DNA of 32,159 bases from Verrucomicrobiales bacterium (GTDB lineage: Bacteria; Verrucomicrobiota; Verrucomicrobiia; Verrucomicrobiales; DEV007). Where the stretch lies: assembly GCA_029213025.1 (NCBI GenBank), contig JARGOZ010000016.1, positions 34,073 to 66,231 on the forward strand. Direction: 5' to 3'. Position numbers and translations under genes: made by a program. This document shows, in pieces, positions 24,280-32,072 of this stretch (the first letter of the stretch is position 1; the number at the start of each line of letters is the position of its first letter). The notes under the pieces were generated by a model, which ran no database searches, was not told where the DNA came from, and saw only the letters and a program-made list of their open reading frames with translations.

Positions 24280-25921
24280 GTTGAGATGGATTGGCCAGCC
24301 AGCGATTCATTACCAGCAATCCAGCGGCGCCGGCGATCACGATCATCAGCGACGGCACGGCGCAGGCATGTAGTTGTTCCTCTTTGGCAAGGCTGAAAGC
24401 TGTCGTCGCCAGAGTTTCAAAATTTGCCGGACGCAAGATCAAGGTCAGGGGCAGTTCTTTTAATATATCAACAAACAACAACATGCCGGCCGCAATCAGC
24501 GGGCCCTTCAGCAGTGGTAAATCTATATTCAGCAGCGTCGCCATCGGGCCGCGGCCGAGTAGTCGCGAGGCCTCGCCGGGTGCTTTTCCCAATCGTTCCA
24601 TTCCGGCCAGGGAAAACTGCAGTGGTATCGCGAAAAACCGAACCATGTAGGCAAATCCCACCGCAAACAATGTCCCGCTCACTAATGGCATAAGCGGTAT
24701 ATCCCATCGGTCCAGCGTTCCGAAAACGACCATTACGCCGACAGCAATCACAGCGCCGGGAGTCGCGTAACCCATTCCGGGGATACGTCCGGTAACTCCC
24801 CGCAGCCGGTTGCTGTTCAGTCGGACGGCGTAAGTGAAAACCGCTGCGGTCAGAGTTACGATCAGAGCTGTGAAAGCCGCGAGAACAGTGCCTCTGGCGA
24901 TCGATTCACCGGAGGGAAAGGCGGTGCGGGAAGCGGAGGTTACGTTGAGCAACGCCCAGTGCCCCAATCGAGATACCGGATAGATAAACCCGACGGCCAG
25001 GGGAAGTAGACATAGCGCAGTTGCTGCGAGGGCTTTCCATCCTTTCAGCGGCGAGCGGGAAAGGGGCACGCGACTGCCCGTGTCTGCCTCGACATATCGG
25101 GCCCGGCCCCGCAAGAGTTGCTCTACAGCGAGAATCACCGCTACCGTGATCATAACGATACTGGCGAGACGCAGGGCTGATACTTTGTCACCCATGCCGA
25201 ACCAGGTGCGGAAAACACCTTCTGTCAGGGTGGGTACACCGAAAAAATGTACCGCGCCGTAATCGTTAATCACCTCCATGATGATCAGCGCCACGCCTGC
25301 GACAATAGCCGGACGGGCCATGGGCAGGGCGACCCGGAAAAATACCCGGCCGGGTGAATCCCCCAGGCAACGTGCGGCCTCGATCACGGTGCGACCCTGT
25401 TGGGAGAAAGCGGCCCGGCAGGCGAGGTAGGCATAGGGATACAGCACCGCAGCCAGCATTATGATGAGAATGCCATAGCGAATTACCAGTTCCATAGCGA
25501 GGAACGCATCCACTCCCCAATTCAGTCTCACTTTGATCAAAAGCGGAATCGCCGCTTCCGGTAGTTGATAGAATACAAAAGCCGCGACATAGGTGGGGAT
25601 CGCCAGTGGCAGCACCAGCGCCCAGTTGAAAAGACGGCGTCCGGGAAAATCAAAACAGGTCACCAGCCAGGCGGGAGGCACAGCGATAAGTAGAGAAATG
25701 GCGGTGACTGCCACCACCAGAATCAAGGTGTTCCGCAGGTAGCCGGGTAGAACCGTCGCCGCGAGGTGATCCCACGCTTCACTCTCCCTACCGATATGCA
25801 GTAGGACCGCAACGATTGGCAGGCAGATGACCGCGGCGAGTAGATAGACAAAAACGCCCCAGCGATCGGGGCGCTTCATCCGGGGGCAGCGCAGCTGCCT
25901 GAGCCAGTTGGATTCCTCCAT
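24272..25921 (-). CDS. fbpB: Ferric iron ABC transporter, permease
   Basis: The 549-residue protein is a fused double permease, as in FbpB/AfuB: two halves of about six helices each. Each half has an EAA loop, EAARCLGDSPGRVFFRVALPMARPAI near residue 180 and EASRLLGRGPMATLLNIDLPLLKGPL near 450, which contact the ATPase. It resides in the inner membrane and takes Fe3+ from the periplasmic binding protein. Its start lies 43 nt after the fbpA stop. The first 15 residues are polar, and an alternative Met (MKRPDRWG) exists there. Confidence 0.92.
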   Translation of the reverse strand: MEESNWLRQLRCPRMKRPDRWGVFVYLLAAVICLPIVAVLLHIGRESEAWDHLAATVLPGYLRNTLILVVAVTAISLLIAVPPAWLVTCFDFPGRRLFNWALVLPLAIPTYVAAFVFYQLPEAAIPLLIKVRLNWGVDAFLAMELVIRYGILIIMLAAVLYPYAYLACRAAFSQQGRTVIEAARCLGDSPGRVFFRVALPMARPAIVAGVALIIMEVINDYGAVHFFGVPTLTEGVFRTWFGMGDKVSALRLASIVMITVAVILAVEQLLRGRARYVEADTGSRVPLSRSPLKGWKALAATALCLLPLAVGFIYPVSRLGHWALLNVTSASRTAFPSGESIARGTVLAAFTALIVTLTAAVFTYAVRLNSNRLRGVTGRIPGMGYATPGAVIAVGVMVVFGTLDRWDIPLMPLVSGTLFAVGFAYMVRFFAIPLQFSLAGMERLGKAPGEASRLLGRGPMATLLNIDLPLLKGPLIAAGMLLFVDILKELPLTLILRPANFETLATTAFSLAKEEQLHACAVPSLMIVIAGAAGLLVMNRWLANPSQHD

Positions 25922-25964
25922 CGGCTCAGCAACCGGCGCGTCTGTAGTAACTATTTTTATAGGG

Positions 25965-26993
25965 TTACTCCCAGCCGGCTTCGTTGAAGACCTTTATCGC
26001 GTCGGCGTGAAGTTTTCCCAATACGGAAAAGTCGACATCGTCCGCTTTGAATTCACCCCACTTCAGTTGTCTGTCGGAAAGTGGTGTTCCTTCGACAACC
26101 GGGTATTCAAATGTGTTGGCAGGATAGAGTTTTTGAATCTCTTCGGACAAAAGGAAATCGATAAACTGGTTGGCCAGATCGGCTTTTTTGCTGGCTTTCA
26201 CGATCCCGAGACCGCTGATATTGATATGGGTGCCGCGATCGTCCTGATTGGGGAAAAAGATTTTTACAGCGGCAGCGACATCGCGGTCTTTTTGTTCTTC
26301 CGATGTTTCGAGCAGGCCAATGTAGTAGGTATTGACGATGGCGACGTCAGCGAGTCCGGCGGAAATAGCGCGCACTTGATCGCGATCGCTTCCCTGAGGA
26401 GGGCGTGCCATATTTTTGCGCACCGCGGTGGCCCATTCCAGCGCTTTGTCGCGACCGTCCGCATCGATGATGGTCGTAAGTAAGGCCTGATTGTAGCTGT
26501 TCGTCGAGGAACGTACCACGATACGACCGCGCCATTTTTTATCGGCCAATGCTTCATAGGTGGAAAGCTCGGACGGATCGACACGGTCTTTGGAGTGAAC
26601 GATGACCCGGGCGCGTTTGGTCATGGCGACCCAGTGAGCGTCTTTTTCCCGCAGTGGCGGCTTGACCTTTTCCAATGCCGTTGTGGAAGTGGTCGGCTGA
26701 AGCAACCCGGCGCTGTGGGCCCGGTAAAGAGCCCCGCCATCGGTGGCCATAAACAGATCGGCGGCGGTGTTGGCTCCCTCTTCCTCAAGCCGGGTAATCA
26801 ATTCATCCGCAGAGGCTTTTACCACATTGATTTTGATGCCCGTTTGCTCCTGAAACCGGGCATAAACCTCCTGATCAAAGGCATAATGCCGCTGGGTGTA
26901 GAGGGTCAATTCCTTGTCCTGAGCGGAAGCGGGTTGAGAGATTGAGCAAAAGACTCCGGAGAGAATGGTGAGAAAAAGAGAGAATTGTTTCAT
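25965..26993 (-). CDS. fbpA: Ferric iron ABC transporter, periplasmic binding protein
   Basis: The start at 26993 (MKQFSLFLTILSGVFC) gives a 342-residue protein with a signal peptide cleaved near SAQ (residue 24). The mature protein begins with the family's LTLYTQRHY opening. It contains the adjacent tyrosines of iron-binding FbpA/AfuA/IdiA proteins in VAIVNTYYIGLLE (Tyr223-Tyr224). Mid-protein blocks WRGRIVVRSSTNSYNQALL and a C-terminal LSEEIQKLYPANTFEYPV also fit. It captures Fe3+ in the periplasm for FbpB/FbpC. The frame runs back to 27050, but the added residues would mask the signal peptide. It leads the operon; see the motif overlapping its start region at 26997. Confidence 0.92.
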   Translation of the reverse strand: MKQFSLFLTILSGVFCSISQPASAQDKELTLYTQRHYAFDQEVYARFQEQTGIKINVVKASADELITRLEEEGANTAADLFMATDGGALYRAHSAGLLQPTTSTTALEKVKPPLREKDAHWVAMTKRARVIVHSKDRVDPSELSTYEALADKKWRGRIVVRSSTNSYNQALLTTIIDADGRDKALEWATAVRKNMARPPQGSDRDQVRAISAGLADVAIVNTYYIGLLETSEEQKDRDVAAAVKIFFPNQDDRGTHINISGLGIVKASKKADLANQFIDFLLSEEIQKLYPANTFEYPVVEGTPLSDRQLKWGEFKADDVDFSVLGKLHADAIKVFNEAGWE

Positions 26994-27429
26994 ATTATTG
27001 CGATTGAGTCTCGATAACCACAAAAATGCATGCAACGCGGATTGGATCAACCGGGAAATTGGCGTATTCGCCCGTGAATGCCGTTTTATCGCAGTGGAGG
27101 GGACACCTCGTAAAACGGAAGGCAGCGATTAGTTTTTGGCATTTAGCCGTTAGCTTTTCTGTATCAACAGTATGCCCACTTTTTCTGTCTCATCCGGAAA
27201 GTTCAATTTCACACGGCTGGACACAAATCGGTTGGCGTCCCGCTCAGGATGCCGGACTGAAAGTTGACTCAACCGGAAATCGGAAAAATGGATATGTACG
27301 TCCGTATGTTTGACGAATTGTGGCCTTGATTGCCTTTCCGGCTGAGTGGCCCGCTCTATGAAGAAATCGGAAATAATAGATGAGAACCAGGGCCGGGAAT
27401 TCCAAAGTTACGATAAACGAAACCGGGAA
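26994..27429. other. Intergenic region with a nested inverted repeat
   Basis: No convincing gene is visible in these 436 bases; the frame open at 27026-27313 on the plus strand has no ribosome site and an unprotein-like composition. The region must hold the fbpA promoter (leftward). The only structure seen is at 27081-27118: CCGTTTTA and TAAAACGG form a perfect 8-bp outer stem, and inside it GAGG (27097-27100) pairs with CCTC (27106-27109). Several scattered aaccggaaat-like words occur but are not ordered. Confidence 0.5.
26997..27015 (-). promoter_or_regulatory. Motif GAGACTnnATCnCA directly upstream of fbpA
   Basis: On the minus strand the 19-mer ATCGAGACTCAATCGCAAT sits 4-22 nt before the fbpA ATG. 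It agrees with the 23120-23138 site at 13 of 19 positions, including the whole GAGACTnnATCnCA skeleton. It may be a shared regulator site, but its placement over the ribosome-binding region is odd for a repressor operator. Confidence 0.3.
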
Positions 27430-27852
27430 TCAGACTTTCGCTTCGATCCCTGCAAGGTGATTTAGCTCCTTGATGAACCCTTCCCTGTCAGAGGGAGAAA
27501 CGAGATGGAATTTCCCGTCTTTCATCCGGATCTCGACCCGCTTGAGGGAGGGCGCCGGTGCGCTAAGCGGATTCGAAGTGGGAGTTACCGATTGAACCCC
27601 GTCAATCGGGACGCGGTACCGGATGATTCCCGAACGAATGAGAATATCCGATTCTTCGATGGCATAGTAGCAGGGAAACAACAGAACACTGAAGAGAATG
27701 CCGTTGAAGATTCCGGCTACGATCAGAATCAGAGCTTCAGTCCTGTTATCCTGCCACGTAAAGGCACCCTAGACGATTAGCCCGAGGGAACATCCAATCA
27801 GAATCAGCCAGAGCCACCAGTCGATTTTCGCCGGATATATTTTTGATTTCAT
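27430..27852 (-). pseudogene. Bacterial PH-domain (YyaB/bPH_6-like) membrane protein interrupted by an in-frame TAG
   Basis: Reading leftward from the ATG at 27852: MKSKIYPAKIDWWLWLILIG forms the first membrane helix and ends at a TAG (27771-27769). The same frame continues without a shift as GAFTWQDNR, a second helix (ALILIVAGIFNGILFSVLLF), and a PH-like domain (YYAIEESDILIRSG, VPIDGVQSVTPTSNPLSAPA, REGFIKELN) to a TGA at 27432-27430. The family normally runs straight through: a short N-terminus, two helices, then the PH domain. So a single nonsense codon splits an otherwise intact 140-codon gene. It may be a young pseudogene, a sequencing error, or amber readthrough. No start codon beyond TTG (27681) exists for the second half. 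Confidence 0.75.
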
Positions 27853-28038
27853 AGTGGAAAGAAAGTACCAACCTTTACCTTTTTCCTTTACAAAATCGAC
27901 GCTTCTTTGGATGCAGGTTTCCTTATCGGCAATAACTGATGGTTGCCTGTTACCAGTCGATGATGTCGGGAAACAAATAGCTGCGATGATCCATGTCATC
28001 AGCCGGAGTATTTGATCGCGGCTGCGAGTTTGCGGGTT

Positions 28039-29163
28039 TTACTTATTATGCTTAACAAAAGAATCAATGGTACTCTTCACAATCTCATTGCGCGAAGGCT
28101 CAATCGGGGCATCGACGCTTCGCCAATTGTGTCCGGCATTTTTGATAATCAGAATTTCCACAGGAGCTGCGACTGTCTTCAGCGCTTCCTGCATGCGATA
28201 GGCTTGCTTGACTGGAATCGTGGTATCTTTGTCGCCCTGGATCATGAGTAGCGGCGGACTGACTTTGGTCAGGTAATTCACAGGGCTCATCTCCCGATAG
28301 CGCTCCGGCTTATCAGTAGGTCCGGTATCGGAACCCATGATTCGGGGGCCGAATCGGTCACGGAAATTCTCGCGATCGTCGTGATTGAATAACTGCGGGT
28401 TTTCGAAATCGCACGGCCCGTACCAGGATACGCCGGCCACCGTTTTATAGGGAAACTGTGCCAGCTCCGGATCTCCGGTTAATGTATCAGGAGGTGATAG
28501 CAAAACCATTTGCGCGAGGTGCCCTCCTGCCGAATCCCCAAAGGTATAGATTTTCATTGGATCAATTCCGAGCGCCTCCCGATGGGCGGAAAGGAAGCGC
28601 AGCGCATCTTTCGAGTCGATCACACAATCGCGCATCGCTGTGCCGGCGTCGGCTTTTACGAGGCGATAGTCAACTGAGGCCACGCAGAAGCCCTGTTTGA
28701 GCAGCGCCTTGTGCACGACATTGAATGAGGCATTACCGGCTCCCTGCTTGCTGCCGGCAGCCCATCCGCCCCCGTGGGTATAGAGAACCACGGGCTTTTC
28801 CGTGCTGTCATCCACATCCGGAAAATAAAAATCCAGATAGACAGGGCGATTCGCCACCTTTTTAAAAATCACATTGCGAATCTGCTTCCCCGGGCTGTCG
28901 ATATATTTAAGCGGGATGCTCTTGAATTCTTCGAGATCCAGTGCGCCATCCTTATTTTTATCGTGACGTTTAAACTTCCTCCACTGATCCGGATTCTCCT
29001 CAGGTTTATATAGACCATCCTTATTAAGGTCTAATTTTGAAAAACCGCGATTAGCCGCCCTTGCCATGTAGATGTCAGTGGAGTCTTTTACCGGCTCTAA
29101 TCCGTAGCTGTCCGCCGCTACAGAAAGCACAAGTGCGACAAATGTGTATTGAATTTTTCTCAT
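28039..29163 (-). CDS. Secreted alpha/beta-hydrolase (esterase/lipase) with EF-hand pair
   Basis: The 374-residue protein has a signal peptide (about 1-21). Two EF-hand calcium loops follow, DLNKDGLYKPEE (45-56) and DKNKDGALDLEE (68-79). The rest is an alpha/beta hydrolase of the BD-FAE/hormone-sensitive-lipase-like group: oxyanion HGGGW (130-134), nucleophile Ser211 in GDSAGGH, and later GDKDTTIP (Asp) and NAGHNW (His) completing the triad. It should deacylate a secreted substrate. Its ATG is 10 nt after the sulfatase stop, so the two are one operon, a common pairing for attacking sulfated, acylated glycans. The actual substrate is not visible. Confidence 0.9.
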   Translation of the reverse strand: MRKIQYTFVALVLSVAADSYGLEPVKDSTDIYMARAANRGFSKLDLNKDGLYKPEENPDQWRKFKRHDKNKDGALDLEEFKSIPLKYIDSPGKQIRNVIFKKVANRPVYLDFYFPDVDDSTEKPVVLYTHGGGWAAGSKQGAGNASFNVVHKALLKQGFCVASVDYRLVKADAGTAMRDCVIDSKDALRFLSAHREALGIDPMKIYTFGDSAGGHLAQMVLLSPPDTLTGDPELAQFPYKTVAGVSWYGPCDFENPQLFNHDDRENFRDRFGPRIMGSDTGPTDKPERYREMSPVNYLTKVSPPLLMIQGDKDTTIPVKQAYRMQEALKTVAAPVEILIIKNAGHNWRSVDAPIEPSRNEIVKSTIDSFVKHNK

Positions 29164-29173
29164 ATAAATTTCA

Positions 29174-30688
29174 TTATTTCAGTACGCTCGCCAACTCGTC
29201 ACAGCGGGCACGATGTGCTCGTACGATGGGAGCGTATTCGGGGATGCTGACTATATTTCGCCGCTCCTCAGGGTCCGCCTCCAGGTCAAACAGCTCTTCA
29301 TAGATGGGCACTTCACCTGCGATCCCGTCAGGTAGATACTTCTTACGATCATCCTCCTTGCTGTAATAGCGGATATATTTATAGCGCTCGTTGCGGACGC
29401 CGTCCTGACGCGCATATCCCTGGTCGGTGAATAAATTCTCAAGGAACACATCCTTGCGCCAATCGACCTCCTGTCCTTCGAGCAGTGGCACCATACTTAC
29501 GCCCTGATAGGTATTCGGCACCTCTAAGCCGGCCATATCCAGTAAGGTCGCCGGTATATCCTGGCCGACCACCAACTCAGCGCAGTGCTGACCTCGCTTT
29601 GCTTCCGGCAAAAAGGGCGAATAGACAATCAACGGCACATGCACGGATTCTTCGTAGAGCATGGTCTTCCCGCCCAAGCCATGTTCACCATACAGCAGAC
29701 CGTTATCACTGAAAAATACGATGATGGTATTCCCGGCGAGCTTCAGGTCCTGCAGCATGCTGCGCAGATTTCCGACAAACTGATCGATGCCATACACTGC
29801 CCGCGCCGTCGCGAGTTTGGTGCGCTTGAGGGATGCCTCAGTGAAACGATAATAGCCTGGTTGCTCTTCGCGGGTGATCACAGTCTCCGGCAATGTGAGA
29901 TTATTCGGATAGCCTTCCGGGATGATAAAGTCGTCCTGCCGGTCCTCATACAGTGTCGAGTAGAACTCAGGATCCCCCGGTCTGGATCCCATTCCGCCGA
30001 GGCTTGATTGATGCGGCAGGTTTAAGTTTATCCATGCGCAGAACGGCTTTTCCGGATCACGTGGCTGCAACTGATCTTTGATCGATGCATCGGCATTCTC
30101 ATAGAAATAATGGTATTCATTCCCCGGCTTCAAATACGCCTGAAAAGCTTCAAACAAACCCTCCGTTTGCGATTGATTCTTTAAATTCCGAAACTGCTTG
30201 TGCTTTTTAGCCGGATAAAAACCGAGATGCCCTTTACCATAGTAACAAAAATCGATCCCCTGATTGAGCGGTTTATTGCCGCGGTCGACGATCGTTGTAT
30301 GATGCTTGCCGATAAAAGCAGTCGAATAACCGGCCTGCTTCATTTGTATCAGGAAGCTGTTATCAAAAGCCTCCTGCGACACAAAGTTATTCGATACATT
30401 GGTGAAACCGATACGGTTCTTACGCTCCCACTGTGAGGTGAAAATATTGGCCCGGCTGGGCCCGCAGATAGGACTCGTGACGTACGCCTTACTGAAGAAG
30501 ACGCCTTCCTGAGCCAGGCGATCGAGATGTGGAGTTTCCGTGACCGGGTTCCCCGTCATACTCATCGAGCCGAAACGTTGATCGTCGGACAGGATAAAGA
30601 TTACGTTCGGCTTATCTACATTCTGCGCAAACACAGGCGCGCCGACTAGAAACAGGCAGGCGAATAGCGGCCTAAAGATTTTTTTCAT
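29174..30688 (-). CDS. Secreted sulfatase (S1 family)
   Basis: The 504-residue protein has a signal peptide (cleaved near AQN, residue 22). The first metal-binding Asp pair is in ILSDDQRFG (35-36). The formylglycine motif is C75-GPSR in SPICGPSRANIFTSQ; Cys75 must be converted by a formylglycine-generating enzyme or anaerobic SME, neither of which is in the window. The distal metal site VFFSDNGLLYGEHGLGGK is near residue 320. The usual LTG after the CxPSR motif is replaced by FTS, a common variant in PVC sulfatases. It removes sulfate from glycans in the periplasm or outside and leads the operon with the EF-hand esterase. Confidence 0.93.
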   Translation of the reverse strand: MKKIFRPLFACLFLVGAPVFAQNVDKPNVIFILSDDQRFGSMSMTGNPVTETPHLDRLAQEGVFFSKAYVTSPICGPSRANIFTSQWERKNRIGFTNVSNNFVSQEAFDNSFLIQMKQAGYSTAFIGKHHTTIVDRGNKPLNQGIDFCYYGKGHLGFYPAKKHKQFRNLKNQSQTEGLFEAFQAYLKPGNEYHYFYENADASIKDQLQPRDPEKPFCAWINLNLPHQSSLGGMGSRPGDPEFYSTLYEDRQDDFIIPEGYPNNLTLPETVITREEQPGYYRFTEASLKRTKLATARAVYGIDQFVGNLRSMLQDLKLAGNTIIVFFSDNGLLYGEHGLGGKTMLYEESVHVPLIVYSPFLPEAKRGQHCAELVVGQDIPATLLDMAGLEVPNTYQGVSMVPLLEGQEVDWRKDVFLENLFTDQGYARQDGVRNERYKYIRYYSKEDDRKKYLPDGIAGEVPIYEELFDLEADPEERRNIVSIPEYAPIVRAHRARCDELASVLK

Positions 30689-30825
30689 ACGGTAAATTTT
30701 TTTCCAGGTCCTTTTAGGTAGTAAACCAGCATTTCCATGGCTGTGCCAGTTCGTGATTGAGTCTTATTTGGTCAGCTCTTCAGCAGTACCGGATGGCTTC
30801 CTCCGGGAATCGTCTGACCGAACCC

Positions 30826-30866
30826 CATTGAACAGGGTACACTTCCCGACTGTACACTGTACAGTC
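30826..30866. repeat. Divergent pair of TGTACCCTGTTAA-type elements, right half a perfect palindrome
   Basis: TTGAACAGGGTACA (30828-30841) faces the right copy TGTACACTGTACAG (30851-30864) across a 9-bp spacer, CTTCCCGAC, the same architecture as at 21256. The right copy with its flanks, 30848-30866, is GACTGTACA-C-TGTACAGTC, a perfect 9-bp inverted repeat. It lies 25 nt past the aldolase stop codon and upstream of the sulfatase operon. Confidence 0.8.
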
Positions 30867-30890
30867 GCCCCGGTAATCGACTTCGTCGAA

Positions 30891-31919
30891 TCAGGCTGCT
30901 ACCTGTTTGGGGAAAAGGCTGTGCCCGGCACTCATGAGATCTTTGCATGCTTCCTTTACTCGTTCGGTAAATCCGTCGGCAGCTTTTCGCAGGTAAATTT
31001 GCGGGTCGTAGGCTGATTTTACACCCATTTCACCGTCAACTCTCAGAGCTTCTTCGAAATGTTGGAACAAGTGCCTGGCGACCGGTCGGGTGAAGGCATA
31101 GAGGGTGTCGCTGTCCAGATTCATCTTGACCACGCCGTAACGAATCGCTTCGCGAATGGTTTCAACAGGAGAACTGGAACCGCCGTGGAATACGAAGTCG
31201 AAATCCGCTTCTTTACTAAATTTTTTACGCAAGGCTTTTTGTCCCCTTCGGAGAACTTCGGGATCAATTTTCAGAGTGCCCGACTTGTAGCTGCCGTGCA
31301 GATTTCCAAATGCAGGTGCGAATAGATATCTGCCCAGACCTTTCAGCTCCTCAAATACCTCAATCATTTCTTCAGGTGTTGTCATACCCTCAGCAGTCTC
31401 GGGATCGCCTTCGATTTCATTACCTCCTACAACACCGGCTTCGAACTCAAGAATGATGTTGATTTGAGCACACCGCTGGAGTAGTTCTTTACCCATGCGG
31501 ATGTTTTCGTTAAGGGGCAGGCGTGAACCATCAAACATGTGGGAATTAAATAAATTGGGAACTCCCAGTTTCCGTCGTCTCTCAGATTCTTCGATCAGGG
31601 GAATCAGAAAGCTATCCAGCTGTTCCGGTAAACAATGATCGGTGTGTAGACCTACGTAGATGTCATACTGCCGGGCGAGGCGATGGGTGGCTTCGGCGAG
31701 CACTATCGCGCCTTCTGCCGGGGTGGTCGTATCTCCCGATGCAAACTCGGCGGCACACGGCAGGATCTGCAGAATCCCGTCTGAGCCGGATTCGGCAAGT
31801 CCTTTCAGTGCGCCGTTGATTGCGGTGACGGTTGAAACATTGATGGCGGGCAACGCAAAGCCTTCACGCTTTGCCGTGTCCAGCATGGTTCGGTATTGGT
31901 ATGGTGTTGCTACGGGCAT
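30891..31919 (-). CDS. fba: Class II fructose-bisphosphate aldolase
   Basis: The 342-residue protein is a zinc-dependent aldolase that cleaves fructose 1,6-bisphosphate into two triose phosphates in glycolysis, and runs in reverse in gluconeogenesis. The catalytic/metal block is LHTDHCLPEQL, with His92, Asp94 and His95. ILEFEAGVVGGNEIEGD near residue 155 is the usual class II loop, NLHGSYKSG near 208 contains another metal His, and VFHGGSSSPVETIREAIRYGVVKMNLDSDT near 243 holds the GGSSS phosphate-binding motif. It fits the larger FbaA-like subgroup. It is monocistronic and leftward; the 153 bp to its right are shared with a divergent gene. Confidence 0.95.
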   Translation of the reverse strand: MPVATPYQYRTMLDTAKREGFALPAINVSTVTAINGALKGLAESGSDGILQILPCAAEFASGDTTTPAEGAIVLAEATHRLARQYDIYVGLHTDHCLPEQLDSFLIPLIEESERRRKLGVPNLFNSHMFDGSRLPLNENIRMGKELLQRCAQINIILEFEAGVVGGNEIEGDPETAEGMTTPEEMIEVFEELKGLGRYLFAPAFGNLHGSYKSGTLKIDPEVLRRGQKALRKKFSKEADFDFVFHGGSSSPVETIREAIRYGVVKMNLDSDTLYAFTRPVARHLFQHFEEALRVDGEMGVKSAYDPQIYLRKAADGFTERVKEACKDLMSAGHSLFPKQVAA

Positions 31920-32010
31920 GATACTATAGGGTTACTTGTTTTTTTCTTACGGTTAAAGTTTCCCTGGATCGTGATTCTCAGCTATACCACTGCCCGAAAG
32001 GTTTATGTCT

Positions 32011-32055
32011 AAAACGGCAATCAGCCTGATTTAGTTATCCCGGTCGCGCCGTTTT
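32011..32055. other. Inverted repeat between divergent genes
   Basis: AAAACGGC (32011-32018) and GCCGTTTT (32048-32055) are perfect 8-bp complements with 29 bases between. They lie between the divergent aldolase gene and the partial gene at 32073. A hairpin or a spaced operator is possible; the loop is long and nothing else supports it. Confidence 0.25.
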
Positions 32056-32072
32056 GGGGGTAGGCTCTGATT

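Noticed and set aside
27026..27313. Plus-strand frame of 95 codons in the fbpA upstream gap
   Set aside because: No ribosome site, no domain, and it spans the nested inverted repeat; the composition does not look like protein.
30848..30866. Palindrome as a LexA (SOS) box
   Set aside because: CTGT and ACAG are separated by 7 bp rather than the 8 bp of the proteobacterial site, and the adjacent aldolase and sulfatase genes are not SOS genes.
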